From assembly GCF_900103845.1 (NCBI RefSeq), contig NZ_FNIJ01000011.1, forward strand, positions 1 to 64,000: a stretch of 64,000 nucleotides of DNA, in the 5' to 3' direction. The notes below the pieces were generated by a model. It had not been told where the DNA came from. It saw only the letters and a program-made list of their open reading frames with translations, and searched no databases. A program made the position numbers and the translations under genes. This document shows, in pieces, positions 47,898 through 61,004 of the stretch (position 1 is the stretch's first letter; each line of letters begins with the position of its first letter). This DNA is from Pseudomonas jinjuensis. GTDB lineage: Bacteria > Pseudomonadota > Gammaproteobacteria > Pseudomonadales > Pseudomonadaceae.

Positions 47898-49121
47898 ATG
47901 GCTATCGAAATCAAAGCCCCAACCTTCCCGGAATCGGTCGCTGACGGCACCGTCGCCACCTGGCACAAGAAGCCGGGCGACGCCGTGCAGCGTGACGAGC
48001 TGATCGTCGACATCGAAACCGACAAGGTCGTGATCGAGGTGCTGGCCGAGGCTGATGGCGTCCTCGCCGAGATCGTCAAGAACGAGGGCGACACCGTACT
48101 CAGCAACGAACTGCTGGGCCGTCTGAGCGAGGGCGGCGCCGCTGCCGCCGCGCCCGCAGCAGCTCCTGCCGCTGCTGCTCCGGCTGCTGCGCCTGCCGCA
48201 GCCGCCGCTGCCGAAGAAGCGATTCTTTCCCCGGCTGCGCGCAAGCTGGCCGAAGAGAACGCCATCGACCCGAACAGCATCGCCGGCACCGGCAAGGGCG
48301 GTCGCGTGACCAAGGAAGACGTGGTCGCCGCCGTCGAGGCCAAGAAGGCCGCTCCGGCTGCCCCGGCCGCCAAGCCTGCCGCTCCGGCCGCCGAGGCTCC
48401 GGTCTTCGCCGCCGGCGATCGCGTCGAGAAGCGCGTACCGATGACCCGCCTGCGCGCCAAGGTCGCCGAGCGCCTGGTCGAAGCCCAGTCCGCCATGGCC
48501 ATGCTGACCACCTTCAACGAGGTCAACATGAAGCCGGTCATGGACCTGCGCAACAAGTACAAGGACCTCTTCGAGAAGAAGCACAACGGCGTGCGCCTGG
48601 GCTTCATGTCCTTCTTCGTCAAGGCTGCCACCGAGGCGCTGAAGCGCTTCCCGGGCGTCAACGCCTCGATCGACGGCAACGACATCGTCTACCACGGCTA
48701 CCAGGACATCGGTGTCGCGGTTTCCAGCGATCGCGGCCTGGTCGTACCGGTACTGCGCAACGCCGAGTTCATGAGCCTCGCCGAAGTCGAAGGCACCATC
48801 GCTTCGTTCGGCAAGAAGGCCCGTGACGGCAAGCTGACCATCGAAGACATGACCGGCGGTACTTTCACCATTTCCAACGGTGGCGTATTCGGTTCCCTGC
48901 TCTCCACTCCGATCGTCAACCCGCCGCAGACCGCAATCCTGGGCATGCACAAGATCCAGGAACGTCCGATGGCCGTGGATGGTCAGGTAGTGATCCTGCC
49001 GATGATGTACCTGGCGCTGTCCTACGACCACCGTCTGATCGACGGCAAGGAAGCGGTGAGCTTCCTGGTGGCGATCAAGGAGCTTCTGGAAGATCCGGCG
49101 CGCCTGCTGCTGGACGTCTGA
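47898..49121 (+). CDS. sucB: Dihydrolipoamide succinyltransferase (E2)
   Basis: This 407-residue protein has an N-terminal lipoyl domain with the lipoylated Lys in [11 protein letters not shown], an Ala/Pro-rich linker, a peripheral-subunit binding domain ([17 protein letters not shown]), another Ala-rich linker, and a C-terminal catalytic domain with [12 protein letters not shown] near the end. It transfers the succinyl group from lipoate to CoA. The gene lies 43 bases after sucA with AAGGA as ribosome site. Confidence 0.97.
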   Translation: MAIEIKAPTFPESVADGTVATWHKKPGDAVQRDELIVDIETDKVVIEVLAEADGVLAEIVKNEGDTVLSNELLGRLSEGGAAAAAPAAAPAAAAPAAAPAAAAAAEEAILSPAARKLAEENAIDPNSIAGTGKGGRVTKEDVVAAVEAKKAAPAAPAAKPAAPAAEAPVFAAGDRVEKRVPMTRLRAKVAERLVEAQSAMAMLTTFNEVNMKPVMDLRNKYKDLFEKKHNGVRLGFMSFFVKAATEALKRFPGVNASIDGNDIVYHGYQDIGVAVSSDRGLVVPVLRNAEFMSLAEVEGTIASFGKKARDGKLTIEDMTGGTFTISNGGVFGSLLSTPIVNPPQTAILGMHKIQERPMAVDGQVVILPMMYLALSYDHRLIDGKEAVSFLVAIKELLEDPARLLLDV

Positions 49122-49190
49122 GTCGTTCTACCCGACGGCCCCGTATTACTCGGCGGCCCCCACGAGGGGCCGTCCGCCTCACCGGAATAA

Positions 49191-50636
<1,446 letters not shown>

Positions 50637-50798
50637 GACGAAAGAACCACGGCGGGGGAGGCCGGCAGTACTTGCGAGGGACTGCCGGCCGACCCCGCCG
50701 GACCGTTTCTCCTTCCCGGAGGAGATGGTCACAGGTGGTGCGATGCGTCGAGCGTCGCGCCGAATGCGCAATACCCAAGACGAAAACGGTAGACAAGC

Positions 50799-51965
50799 AT
50801 GAATCTCCACGAATATCAGGGTAAGCAGCTGTTCGCTGAGTACGGCCTGCCCGTATCCAAGGGCTTCGCCGTAGACACCCCCGAAGAGGCCGCAGAAGCC
50901 TGTGAAAAGATCGGTGGTACCGAGTGGGTCGTTAAGGCCCAGGTACACGCCGGTGGCCGCGGCAAGGCGGGCGGTGTGAAGCTGGTCAAGAGCAAGGAGG
51001 ACGCCAAGGCGTTCGCCGCCAACTGGCTGGGCAAGCGTCTGGTGACCTACCAGACTGACGCCAACGGCCAGCCGGTCAGCAAGATCCTGGTGGAGTCCTG
51101 CACCGACATCGACAAGGAGCTGTACCTCGGCGCCGTTGTCGACCGTTCCAGCCGCCGCATCGTGTTCATGGCCTCCACCGAAGGTGGCGTGGACATCGAG
51201 AAGGTCGCTCACGAGACCCCCGAGAAGATCCTCAAGGCCACCATCGATCCGCTGGTTGGCGCTCAGCCGTACCAGGGCCGCGAGCTAGCCTTCCAGCTGG
51301 GCCTGAAAGGCGACCAGATCAAGCAGTTCACCCACATCTTCGTCGGCCTGGCCAAGCTGTTCCAGGACTACGACCTGGCACTGCTGGAAGTGAACCCGCT
51401 GGTGATCAAGAAGGACGGCAACCTGCACTGCCTGGACGCCAAGATCAACATCGACTCCAACGCCATGTTCCGTCAGCCCAAGCTGCGCGCCATGCACGAC
51501 CCGTCCCAGGACGACGCTCGTGAAGCCCATGCGCAGAAGTGGGAACTGAACTACGTCGCGCTGGAAGGCAACATCGGTTGCATGGTCAACGGCGCCGGCC
51601 TGGCCATGGGCACCATGGACATCGTCAACCTGCACGGCGGCAAGCCGGCCAACTTCCTCGACGTGGGCGGCGGCGCTACCAAGGAGCGCGTGACCGAGGC
51701 GTTCAAGATCATCCTCTCCGACGAGAACGTGAAGGCTGTTCTGGTGAACATCTTCGGCGGCATCGTTCGCTGCGACATGATTGCCGAAGGCATCATCGGC
51801 GCCGTGAAGGAAGTTGGCGTGAAGGTTCCGGTCGTGGTTCGCCTGGAAGGCAACAACGCCGACCTCGGCGCCAAGGTCCTGGCCGATAGCGGTCTGAACA
51901 TCATCGCTGCGAACGGTCTGACCGACGCCGCCCAGCAAGTCGTCAAGGCCGCGGAGGGTAAGTAA
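50799..51965 (+). CDS. sucC: Succinyl-CoA synthetase beta subunit
   Basis: This 388-residue ATP-grasp protein starts [20 protein letters not shown] and contains [20 protein letters not shown] and the Mg/nucleotide segment EVNPLVI. C-terminal features are [13 protein letters not shown] and [17 protein letters not shown]. With SucD it converts succinyl-CoA to succinate while making ATP or GTP. It lies 162 bases after lpdG, and its stop overlaps the sucD start (TAATG). Confidence 0.97.
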   Translation: MNLHEYQGKQLFAEYGLPVSKGFAVDTPEEAAEACEKIGGTEWVVKAQVHAGGRGKAGGVKLVKSKEDAKAFAANWLGKRLVTYQTDANGQPVSKILVESCTDIDKELYLGAVVDRSSRRIVFMASTEGGVDIEKVAHETPEKILKATIDPLVGAQPYQGRELAFQLGLKGDQIKQFTHIFVGLAKLFQDYDLALLEVNPLVIKKDGNLHCLDAKINIDSNAMFRQPKLRAMHDPSQDDAREAHAQKWELNYVALEGNIGCMVNGAGLAMGTMDIVNLHGGKPANFLDVGGGATKERVTEAFKIILSDENVKAVLVNIFGGIVRCDMIAEGIIGAVKEVGVKVPVVVRLEGNNADLGAKVLADSGLNIIAANGLTDAAQQVVKAAEGK

Positions 51966-52849
51966 TGAGCGTCCTGATCAACAAAGACACCAAGGTCATC
52001 TGCCAGGGCTTCACCGGTAGCCAGGGTACCTTCCACAGCGAACAGGCCATCGCCTACGGCACCAAGATGGTCGGCGGCGTGACCCCCGGCAAGGGCGGCA
52101 CCACCCACCTGGGCCTGCCGGTGTTCAACACCGTCAAGGAAGCCGTGGAAGCCACTGGCGCCGACGCGTCGGTCATCTACGTTCCGGCTCCGTTCTGCAA
52201 GGACTCGATCCTGGAAGCTGCCTTCGGCGGCATCAAGCTGATCGTCTGCATCACCGAAGGCATCCCGACCATCGACATGCTGGAAGCCAAGGTCAAGTGC
52301 GACGAGCTGGGCGTACGCCTGATCGGCCCGAACTGCCCGGGCGTGATCACTCCCGGCGAGTGCAAGATCGGCATCATGCCGGGTCACATCCACCTGCCGG
52401 GCAAGGTAGGCATCGTGTCGCGTTCCGGCACCCTGACCTACGAAGCCGTGAAGCAGACCACCGACGCCGGCTTCGGCCAGTCCACCTGCGTGGGCATCGG
52501 CGGCGACCCGATCCCGGGCTCCAACTTCATCGATATCCTGAAGCTGTTCCAGGAAGATCCGAAGACCGAAGCCATCGTCATGATCGGCGAGATCGGCGGT
52601 TCCGCTGAAGAAGAAGCCGCTGCCTACATCAAGGCCAACGTCACCAAGCCGGTGGTTTCCTACATCGCCGGTGTGACCGCCCCTCCGGGCAAGCGCATGG
52701 GCCACGCTGGCGCCATCATCTCCGGCGGCAAGGGCACTGCGGACGAGAAGTTCGCCGCCCTGCAGGACGCCGGTGTGAAGACCGTGCGTTCCCTGGCTGA
52801 CATCGGCAAGGCCCTGGCCGAGCTGACTGGCTGGGAAGTCAAGAAGTAA
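51965..52849 (+). CDS. sucD: Succinyl-CoA synthetase alpha subunit
   Basis: This 294-residue protein has the CoA-binding start [39 protein letters not shown], and the phosphorylated active-site His in [18 protein letters not shown]. It forms the phosphohistidine intermediate and pairs with SucC. A strong terminator follows the stop within about 27 bases, ending the sdh-suc transcript. Confidence 0.97.
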   Translation: MSVLINKDTKVICQGFTGSQGTFHSEQAIAYGTKMVGGVTPGKGGTTHLGLPVFNTVKEAVEATGADASVIYVPAPFCKDSILEAAFGGIKLIVCITEGIPTIDMLEAKVKCDELGVRLIGPNCPGVITPGECKIGIMPGHIHLPGKVGIVSRSGTLTYEAVKQTTDAGFGQSTCVGIGGDPIPGSNFIDILKLFQEDPKTEAIVMIGEIGGSAEEEAAAYIKANVTKPVVSYIAGVTAPPGKRMGHAGAIISGGKGTADEKFAALQDAGVKTVRSLADIGKALAELTGWEVKK

Positions 52850-52875
52850 GCATCCGCTTGCCGTCTGACTGGAAG

Positions 52876-52909
52876 AGGCCACCCGCCCGGGTGGCCTTTT
52901 TCGTTTTTC
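52876..52909 (+). terminator. Terminator of the sdh-suc cluster
   Basis: A perfect 10-base stem, aggccacccg (52876-52885) with cgggtggcct (52888-52897), followed by tttttcgttttt. Confidence 0.9.
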
Positions 52910-53026
52910 ACTGTCGTCAAAGCGACAGTCGCTTGCATTCCCCGGACAGCCTGACATGTGTCAGTGCCGGTCATCGGCGCAAATCGTTAGGCTAGCAACT
53001 ACTTGGGCCACTCCCCCACAAGGGTG

Positions 53027-53092
53027 ATGCCCGGCGTGCCGTTCGTCCCTATCCGGGCGGACGTATTCCTCACCGTCACGGATGGCGGGTAA
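53027..53092 (+). CDS. Possible leader peptide of braB, 21 residues
   Basis: An ATG-started 21-codon frame (about 80 bases upstream of braB) encodes a peptide with four Val, one Ile and one Leu (MPGVPFVPIRADVFLTVTDG). Its ribosome site would be too close (AGGG ends two bases before the ATG). Between the stop and braB, gttggcag and ctgctaac can pair, as can aggc and gcct. Such an arrangement could be an attenuation leader for a branched-chain transporter, but it may be chance. Confidence 0.25.
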   Translation: MPGVPFVPIRADVFLTVTDGG

Positions 53093-53173
53093 CAACCGCA
53101 GGAGCGTTGGCAGGCCACGAGCCTCAGGAAGACCTCTGCTAACCCCGTTTCAGCATTGTGGTATTTCCCTTAA

Positions 53174-54487
53174 ATGAACACTCTCAAAGGCCAGGATGTC
53201 CTGGCGCTTGGCTTCATGACTTTTGCCCTGTTCGTCGGGGCAGGCAACATCATCTTTCCGCCCATCGTCGGCCTGCAGTCCGGGCCGCACGTGTGGATGG
53301 CGGCTCTGGGCTTCCTGATTACCGCCGTGGGTCTGCCGGTGATCACCGTGGTCGCGCTGGCGAAGGTCGGTGGGGCGATGGACACTCTCAGCCATCCGAT
53401 CGGCCGGATCGCCGGCGGTCTGCTCGCCGCAGTCTGCTACCTGTCGGTCGGCCCGCTGTTCGCCACCCCGCGTACCGCCACCGTGTCCTTCGAAGTCGGC
53501 CTGGCGCCGCTGACCGGGCATGGCCCCATGCCGCTGTTCATCTACAGCCTGATCTACTTCCTGGTCGTGCTGCTGATTTCCCTGTATCCGGGCAAGCTGC
53601 TGGATACCGTCGGACGCTTCCTCGCGCCGCTGAAGATCATCGCGCTCGCCGCGCTGGGCATCGCTGCCTTCGTCCTGCCGGCCGGCACCGTCGGTCACGC
53701 GGAACCGGCCTACCAGAACGCCGCGTTCTCCCAGGGCTTCATCAATGGCTACCTGACCATGGATACCCTCGGCGCGCTGGTGTTCGGCATCGTCATCGTC
53801 AATGCCATCCGCTCCCGTGGCGTGCAGTCGCCGCGCCTGATCACCCGCTACGCCGTCATCGCCGGCCTGATCGCCGGGGTAGGGCTGGCGCTGGTGTACA
53901 TCAGCCTGTTCCGCCTGGGCGCCGGCAGCCACGACATCGCCGCCGGCGCCAGCAACGGCGCCGCCGTTCTGCATGCCTACGTGCAGCACACCTTCGGCTC
54001 GCTGGGCAGCGGCTTCCTCGCCGTGCTGATCGCCCTGGCCTGCCTGGTCACCGCGGTCGGCCTGACCTGCGCCTGTGCGGAATACTTCTGCCGCATCGTG
54101 CCGCTGTCCTACCGCAGCCTGGTGATCATCCTCGCCGGTTTCTCGCTGCTGGTGTCGAACCTCGGCCTGACCAAGCTGATCGCCTTCTCGGTGCCGGTGC
54201 TGACCGCCATCTACCCGCCGTGCATCGTGCTGGTGGCGCTGAGCTTCTGTGCCGGCCTGTGGCATTCGCAGACCCGCATCGTCGCCCCGGTGATGGCGGT
54301 TTCGCTGCTGCTCGGCGTCATCGATGCGCTCAAGGGCGCCGGCCTCGACCAGTGGATGCCCCAGTGGCTGACCCACCTGCCGCTGACCGAGCAGGGCCTG
54401 GCCTGGCTGATCCCCTCGGTAGCCACCCTGGCCTTGATGGTGGGCATCGACCGCCTGCTGGGCAAACCCAGCGAAGCGCTGGCCTGA
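53174..54487 (+). CDS. braB: Branched-chain amino acid transport carrier (LIVCS family)
   Basis: This 437-residue protein has about twelve membrane helices and the family start [20 protein letters not shown], followed by [15 protein letters not shown] carriers use Na+ (or H+) to import Leu, Ile and Val. Its position right after sucD and the sequence match BraB of P. aeruginosa; BrnQ/BraZ paralogues are related, so the symbol rests partly on position. The leader of about 320 bases upstream is unusually long. Confidence 0.9.
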   Translation: MNTLKGQDVLALGFMTFALFVGAGNIIFPPIVGLQSGPHVWMAALGFLITAVGLPVITVVALAKVGGAMDTLSHPIGRIAGGLLAAVCYLSVGPLFATPRTATVSFEVGLAPLTGHGPMPLFIYSLIYFLVVLLISLYPGKLLDTVGRFLAPLKIIALAALGIAAFVLPAGTVGHAEPAYQNAAFSQGFINGYLTMDTLGALVFGIVIVNAIRSRGVQSPRLITRYAVIAGLIAGVGLALVYISLFRLGAGSHDIAAGASNGAAVLHAYVQHTFGSLGSGFLAVLIALACLVTAVGLTCACAEYFCRIVPLSYRSLVIILAGFSLLVSNLGLTKLIAFSVPVLTAIYPPCIVLVALSFCAGLWHSQTRIVAPVMAVSLLLGVIDALKGAGLDQWMPQWLTHLPLTEQGLAWLIPSVATLALMVGIDRLLGKPSEALA

Positions 54488-54504
54488 ACCATCGCCGTAT
54501 CGGG

Positions 54505-54530
54505 AAAAGCCGCCTTCGGGCGGCTTTTTC
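54505..54530 (+). terminator. Terminator after braB
   Basis: Stem aaaagccgcc (54505-54514) with ggcggctttt (54519-54528), loop ttcg, and a T-rich tail 17 bases after the stop. Confidence 0.88.
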
Positions 54531-54550
54531 GTGTGCAGGCATATCACGCC

Positions 54551-54602
54551 CTGCAGGGGCGCGCGGCGAGTGCCGGCCGCAGGCATGGCCTGCTCCTACA
54601 GG
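54551..54602. repeat. Degenerate REP-like palindrome
   Basis: A text ending gctcctacag with an inner palindrome gcaggcatggcctgc (54579-54593) resembles the REP units at 23357-23790 and 60906-60947, but the outer arms have decayed. It lies in the gap between braB and the DUF599 gene. Confidence 0.5.
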
Positions 54603-54722
54603 GGGTGATGTTTTTCCTGGCGTTCGGGTGTCTTTTTCGGCGATTTTGACGTCTATCCAGGCGCTTTCCCTTCATTCACCGGATCGAGCCGCGCCCTTCG
54701 TCACGGCCGGCCAAGGATAGTC

Positions 54723-55466
54723 ATGACCGACGTTTCCGAACTGTTCGACGCGCAATACCTGTGGAACCTCATCGCAGTGCTGTGGTTCGTGTTCTGCTGG
54801 GTTGGCTACACCCGCTACGCCATCTGGAAGGGCCGCGATACGCCATGCCTGGCCAGCGTGCTGCATCTCTACCGGGAAGACTGGATGCGCCGCCTGCTGC
54901 TGCGCGACAACCGGGTGGCCGATGCCAGCGTGATCGGCAACCTGGAGCGCAACGCGTCCTTCTTCGCCTCCAGCACCCTGATCATCCTGGCCGGCATCCT
55001 GACCCTGCTGGGCTCGGCCGAGCGGACCATCTCGGTACTGGCGGACCTGCCGTTCACCCAGACGGCCAGCCGCAGCCTTTCCGAGCTGAAGCTGCTCGCC
55101 CTGGCGGTGGTGTTCGTGTATGCCTTCTTCACCTTCAGCTGGTGCATGCGCCAGTACAACTTCGCCGCGGTACTGGTGGGGTCGGCGCCGATGGTCGGCG
55201 AACGGCACGTCAACGAGCAGGAGCGCAGGGCGTTCGCCGATCGCGCCGCGCGGGTGGTATCGATGGCGGCCAACCAGTTCAACCTGGGGCTGCGTTCCTA
55301 CTACTTCGGCCTGGCGATGCTCGCCTGGTTCATCAATCCCTGGCTGTTCATGCTGGTGACCACTGGGGTGGTGCTGGTGCTGTACCGCCGGGAGTTCCAC
55401 TCGGACGTGCTGCAGGTGATGGTATTCACCCAGACCTGCCTGGAGCCTGTGAAAGAGGCGGAATAG
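54723..55466 (+). CDS. DUF599 membrane protein
   Basis: This 247-residue protein has four predicted hydrophobic helices (about 14-32, 80-98, 125-142 and 200-222, including LIAVLWFVFCWVGYTRYAIW and FASSTLIILAGILTLLGSAE). Other conserved segments are MRQYNFAAVLVGSAP and ADRAARVVS. The match is to DUF599, a family of inner membrane proteins without a known function. A terminator-like palindrome follows. Confidence 0.88.
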   Translation: MTDVSELFDAQYLWNLIAVLWFVFCWVGYTRYAIWKGRDTPCLASVLHLYREDWMRRLLLRDNRVADASVIGNLERNASFFASSTLIILAGILTLLGSAERTISVLADLPFTQTASRSLSELKLLALAVVFVYAFFTFSWCMRQYNFAAVLVGSAPMVGERHVNEQERRAFADRAARVVSMAANQFNLGLRSYYFGLAMLAWFINPWLFMLVTTGVVLVLYRREFHSDVLQVMVFTQTCLEPVKEAE

Positions 55467-55472
55467 AAACGA

Positions 55473-55496
55473 CGAGGCCCGCAAATGCGGGCCTCG
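55473..55496. terminator. Convergent-gene terminator palindrome
   Basis: Perfect 10-base stem cgaggcccgc (55473-55482) with gcgggcctcg (55487-55496), placed between the DUF599 stop and the reverse lipoprotein stop. No strong T-run on either side, so efficiency may be modest. Confidence 0.65.
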
Positions 55497-55513
55497 TGCT
55501 CAATGCGGGAAAG

Positions 55514-55735
55514 TTATTGGCCTTCCTGCTCTTCACCCGACGGAGCCGGTGCGGTGCTCGGAGTCGCCGGGGTTGCCGGAGCGGGTTCGGTAGCCGGCGG
55601 AGTGGTCGGAGCCGGTGCGCTGGGTTGCTCGGTAGCCGGCGGCGTGGTCGGCGCCTGGGGTTCCTCTTTCTTGTCGCAGGCGGCGAGGCCAAGGCCGGTT
55701 GCCAGCAGCAGAGCGAGGGGAAGAGCTTTTTTCAT
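55514..55735 (-). CDS. Small Pro/Ala/Thr-rich lipoprotein
   Basis: This 73-residue protein has a lipoprotein signal (ALPLALLLATGLGLAAC, lipobox LAAC with Cys at residue 21) and a low-complexity, Pro/Thr/Ala-rich mature part with a repeated TTPPATE unit (APTTPPATEQPSAPAPTTPP). It should be anchored in the outer or inner membrane. The second of two adjacent ATGs (55735) is chosen because GGAGG lies five bases before it. The function is unknown; the repeat looks like a flexible stalk. Confidence 0.8.
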   Translation of the reverse strand: MKKALPLALLLATGLGLAACDKKEEPQAPTTPPATEQPSAPAPTTPPATEPAPATPATPSTAPAPSGEEQEGQ

Positions 55736-55902
55736 CATTGCCTCCATGGGATGGCTGTCCTGTGGTGTTATGCCGTTGGAGTTGAAGCGTTTGTGAGAAG
55801 TTCCTGACGGAATATATAAATCTTCACTTCGCTTTTTCTGTAGGCGCAATATTGGCCGGAGTATGATGCGGCCTCTCGCTGTTTTCGGATCGAAAGGACG
55901 AT

Positions 55903-56367
55903 ATGAACGAAACCCCCTTGCTAGAGCGCGTGAGCGGTTTTCTCCGGGTTCTGCGCCATTGTCAGTTGCTCGGTATCGAGGCTGTTGCGGCAGAACCCAA
56001 GGGAGTGACACTGCGCCTGCCTTATAGCGAATCCATCGTGGGCAATCCGGAAAATGGCGTGATTCACGGCGGCGCCATCACCACCCTGATGGATACCGCC
56101 TGCGGGGTGTCGACCCTCTGCGTGCTGCCCAGCCCCGAGGTCTGCCCGACCATCGACCTGCGCGTCGACTACATGCGCCCGGCCGAACCGCACAAGGACG
56201 TCTACGGCTTCGCCGAATGCTACCGCGTCACCCGTGACGTCATCTTTACCCGCGGCTTCGCCTACCAGGACGACCCGCACAAGCCGGTCGCGCACGTGGT
56301 CGGCACCTTCATGCGCATCGGCAAGCCGATATCGGCGGCGGCGTTCAAGACCGGGGGTGCGGCATGA
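55903..56367 (+). CDS. PaaI-family hotdog thioesterase (first of pair)
   Basis: This 154-residue hotdog protein has the PaaI signature GVIHGGAITTLMDTACGVST near residues 49-68 and VDYMRPAEPHKDVYG, typical of acyl-CoA thioesterases that cut aryl- or medium-chain acyl-CoA. It overlaps the next gene by four bases (ATGA) and may form a heteromer with it. ATG 55903 has GAAAGGAC as ribosome site. The substrate is unknown. Confidence 0.88.
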   Translation: MNETPLLERVSGFLRVLRHCQLLGIEAVAAEPKGVTLRLPYSESIVGNPENGVIHGGAITTLMDTACGVSTLCVLPSPEVCPTIDLRVDYMRPAEPHKDVYGFAECYRVTRDVIFTRGFAYQDDPHKPVAHVVGTFMRIGKPISAAAFKTGGAA

Positions 56368-56804
56368 GCATGCTCGAACGACTGGTCCTCGAAGCCCGCG
56401 CGAACAACGACTACAGCCCGCTGCTGGAACATATCCCCTACGCCCGGCTGCTCGGCATCCGCTGCCTGCCGATGGGCGACGAGGCTATCTTCGAACTGCC
56501 GGCCAGCCAGGAAAACATCGGCAACCCGATCCTGCCGGCGCTGCACGGCGGAGCGATCGCCGGCTTCATGGAGCATTCGGCGCTGCTGCACCTGCTGATG
56601 TTCATGGGCGTCCCGCGCATACCGAAGATCATCGATTTCTCCATCGATTACCTGCGCGCCGGGCAATTCCGCGATACCTTCGCGCAGTGCCAGGTCTGGC
56701 GCCAGGGACGCAAGGTGGCGAACGTCGCCATCACCGCCTGGCAGGCCAACCGCGACGAGCCCATCGCCACCGCCCGCGCGCACTTCAAGATCGACGAGCG
56801 CTGA
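56364..56804 (+). CDS. PaaI-family hotdog thioesterase (second of pair)
   Basis: This 146-residue hotdog protein has LPALHGGAIAGFMEHSALLH near residues 54-73 and FSIDYLRAGQFRDTFAQC. It is related to the upstream protein but diverged: it has HGGAI-x-G-x-MEHSA rather than the MDTACG tract. The overlap with the first gene and the shared fold suggest a tandem duplicate and possibly a heterodimer. Confidence 0.86.
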   Translation: MSMLERLVLEARANNDYSPLLEHIPYARLLGIRCLPMGDEAIFELPASQENIGNPILPALHGGAIAGFMEHSALLHLLMFMGVPRIPKIIDFSIDYLRAGQFRDTFAQCQVWRQGRKVANVAITAWQANRDEPIATARAHFKIDER

Positions 56805-56822
56805 GCCGCGGCGGGGCAGGGG

Positions 56823-58070
56823 ATGGAGACGTGGCTGATCCTTGGCGGGCTGGTGCTGATCCTGGCCGGCTACGTCTGGTTCGTCATCCTGGCCTTCGGT
56901 TGCAGCCTGCTTTCCGGAATCGCCAGCCTGGTTCCGCCGTTCGCCCTGTGGCCCCTGCTGCGTCACTGGAGCCTGCTGCGCCGGGCCGTGGTGCTCGGCG
57001 CGCTGGGCTGGATTCCTCTGGTGGTCGGCCTGACCCTGCTGGCCAGCCATGACAGCGCGCGGCTGGAGGCCATCCTCGGCCTCGACTGGCTGCGTCCCGC
57101 GCCGACCACACAGGCGGAACTGGCGATCGACCTGCGCGGCGAATTTCGCGGCGAGCCCTTCGTTCCCGCACAGGCCGAACTGATCGACGGCGTGCTGAGC
57201 CTGCGCGAAGGCGGCGATTTCTACGCCCGGCGCGAACTGCGCATTAGCCTGCCGGCCCAGCCGGATGGGCCGCTGCGGCTGGATGTGCTGCCGGGAGACC
57301 GGGGCACCCTGCCGGAGGTGGAGATCAACTGGCTGGAACCGGACCGGGACCTGCCGGAAGCGCGGCGTCTGGCGCGCGGCTACACCCTGCGCCTGGACCT
57401 GGCTCCGGAGCCGCCGAACCGCCTGCGCGGCGAATTTCACCTGGTGCTGCCGGCGGAATACCGGACCGCCCTGAGCGGCCAGGTCGAGCTGTATACCGAC
57501 CGCCTGCGCTACCGGGACGGCCAGGTGGACACCCGTTTCGACTCGCCGGACACCATCGCCTACGTACTGCGCGACTACCTGCAGCGACGCTTCGCCCGCA
57601 GCGACATCCAGTTGACCCGCCTGCCGCGGCTGGACCTGCGCCGGCACCAGCTGAGCGTGCCGCTGGCCTTCAGCGTGGACGGACAGCCCGAATGGCTGCG
57701 GGTCGATCTGTATCGCTCGGCATCCCGCGGCTGGGCGGTGCGCGACGACCACTACCCGAAACCGGCCCCCGCCGAGCCTGTGGCTCCGGTCGCCATCGCC
57801 GATGACAAACCCGCAGCTGCCGGCAATCCCCCGCCTGAACCCCCGGCCCAGGGTGCGCTGACCCTGGAGCGACTGCGCGCCGCGCCGCAGCATTTCGTCA
57901 ACCAGCGCATCCGCGTGGTCACCCAGCGCGGCGGCACTGCCGAGGGCGCCTTCGCGGGGCTCGACAGCGAAGGACGGATCATCATCCGCCGGCTGCTCGG
58001 CGGGGCGGGGGAGGCGAGCTACAGCCTGCATCCGAGCGATATCACCCACATCGAACTGCTACCGCGATAG
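56823..58070 (+). CDS. Uncharacterised membrane protein with C-terminal Sm-like segment
   Basis: This 415-residue protein has N-terminal hydrophobic segments at about 2-22 and 55-78, then a long hydrophilic, mainly beta region. A proline-rich linker with PAPAEPVAPVAIADD follows, and a last segment (about 345-415) with QRIRVVTQRGGTAEGAFAG, DSEGRIIIRRL and LHPSDITHIELL. That end looks like the five-strand Sm/LSm fold, but this is pattern reading only. Its place between the thioesterase pair and htpG matches the position of a conserved hypothetical gene in P. aeruginosa. Function unknown. Confidence 0.75.
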   Translation: METWLILGGLVLILAGYVWFVILAFGCSLLSGIASLVPPFALWPLLRHWSLLRRAVVLGALGWIPLVVGLTLLASHDSARLEAILGLDWLRPAPTTQAELAIDLRGEFRGEPFVPAQAELIDGVLSLREGGDFYARRELRISLPAQPDGPLRLDVLPGDRGTLPEVEINWLEPDRDLPEARRLARGYTLRLDLAPEPPNRLRGEFHLVLPAEYRTALSGQVELYTDRLRYRDGQVDTRFDSPDTIAYVLRDYLQRRFARSDIQLTRLPRLDLRRHQLSVPLAFSVDGQPEWLRVDLYRSASRGWAVRDDHYPKPAPAEPVAPVAIADDKPAAAGNPPPEPPAQGALTLERLRAAPQHFVNQRIRVVTQRGGTAEGAFAGLDSEGRIIIRRLLGGAGEASYSLHPSDITHIELLPR

Positions 58071-58178
58071 CGCTCCGTCATCGGTCTTTCCATCCAAGCC
58101 CTTGAAATCCTTCAGGAAGCCCCCACTTCGTGGACATCCGCCGCCTGCTGCGGCTTTGTCATCCTCGGAGCGAGACCG

Positions 58179-60083
<1,905 letters not shown>

Positions 60084-60102
60084 CCTAAGCTGCAAATCGT
60101 TA

Positions 60103-60126
60103 CAAAGCCCGCTACTGCGGGCTTTG
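60103..60126. terminator. Terminator-like palindrome after htpG
   Basis: Perfect 10-base stem caaagcccgc (60103-60112) with gcgggctttg (60117-60126), loop tact, 20 bases after the htpG stop. The T-run after it is short. Confidence 0.75.
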
Positions 60127-60167
60127 TACTATTCGAACCCTCGAAAAAAGAAGAAGGAAGAACCGCA

Positions 60168-60899
60168 ATGAGTCAGATCACCGTGCAACCGGTCGCCTAC
60201 GAGGTGGATGGCCAGGCTTTCGAAGGCCAGCTCGTCTATGACGCATCGAACGCCGCGCCGCGCCCCGGCCTGCTGATGGCGCCGAACTGGATGGGTGTCA
60301 GCCAGGGCGCGATCGACATTGCCAGGCAGGTGGCAGGGCAGGACTACGTGGTGCTGATCGCCGACGTCTATGGCGCCTCGGTACGCCCGACCAATGCCGA
60401 CGAGGCCGGTGCGGCGATGATGCCGGTGAAGAACGACCGCGCGCTGCTGCGCCGCCGCATGCAGCGCGCCCTGAACGCACTGCAGGCACAGGCCGGCAAG
60501 GCGCCGCTGGATGCCGCGAAGCTGGCGACCTTCGGCTTCTGTTTCGGCGGTTGCTGCGCCCTGGAGCTGGCCCGCGCCGGTGCGCCGGTGGCCGCCGCGG
60601 TTTCCTTCCATGGCACCCTGGACACGCCGAATCCGGCCGACGCGAAGAACATCAAGGGCGCGGTGCTGGTTCTCGACGGCGCGTCCGACCCGCTGGTGCC
60701 GCGCGAGCAACTGACCGACTTCGCCCGGGAAATGACCGATGCCGGGGTGGACTGGCAACTGACCAGCTATGGCGGTGCCGTGCATTCCTTCACCGACCCG
60801 CACGCCCAGGTGCCGGGCATGATGCAGTACGACGCCAAGGTCGCCGGCCGGGCCTTCAGCGCCATGCGCAATCTGCTGGATGAGCGTTTCGGCGGTTGA
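60168..60899 (+). CDS. Dienelactone hydrolase family protein
   Basis: This 243-residue alpha/beta hydrolase has the nucleophile Cys in GFCFGGCCALELARAG near residue 125, an Asp in VLDGASDPLVP and a His near 205 in YGGAVHSFTDPHA. The Cys nucleophile in place of Ser is typical of the DLH family. It likely hydrolyses a lactone or other ester. A good AGAAGGAAG ribosome site precedes the ATG. Confidence 0.93.
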   Translation: MSQITVQPVAYEVDGQAFEGQLVYDASNAAPRPGLLMAPNWMGVSQGAIDIARQVAGQDYVVLIADVYGASVRPTNADEAGAAMMPVKNDRALLRRRMQRALNALQAQAGKAPLDAAKLATFGFCFGGCCALELARAGAPVAAAVSFHGTLDTPNPADAKNIKGAVLVLDGASDPLVPREQLTDFAREMTDAGVDWQLTSYGGAVHSFTDPHAQVPGMMQYDAKVAGRAFSAMRNLLDERFGG

Positions 60900-60905
60900 T
60901 CGGCC

Positions 60906-60947
60906 CTGTAGGAGCGCCATGGCCCGCGAGCAAGCTCGCTCCTACAG
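60906..60947. repeat. REP palindrome after the DLH gene
   Basis: ctgtaggagcg (60906-60916) is exactly inverted at 60937-60947 (cgctcctacag), enclosing ccatggcccgcgagcaagct. It belongs to the REP type seen elsewhere in the window. Confidence 0.85.
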
Positions 60948-60962
60948 TTGAGATCGGCGTAG

Positions 60963-60990
60963 GGTGGAAAACCGCGAAGCGTTTTCCACC
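60963..60990. repeat. Hairpin repeat near the permease stop
   Basis: ggtggaaaac (60963-60972) pairs with gttttccacc (60981-60990). This gggtggaaaacc type hairpin recurs across Pseudomonas genomes as I recall; here it separates the convergent DLH and permease genes. Confidence 0.7.
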
Positions 60991-61004
60991 ATCCCCGGCG
61001 AGTG

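Noticed and set aside
52850-53173. T-box or known riboswitch before braB
   Set aside because: No motif of a known riboswitch class is recognisable; T-boxes are not expected in Pseudomonas.
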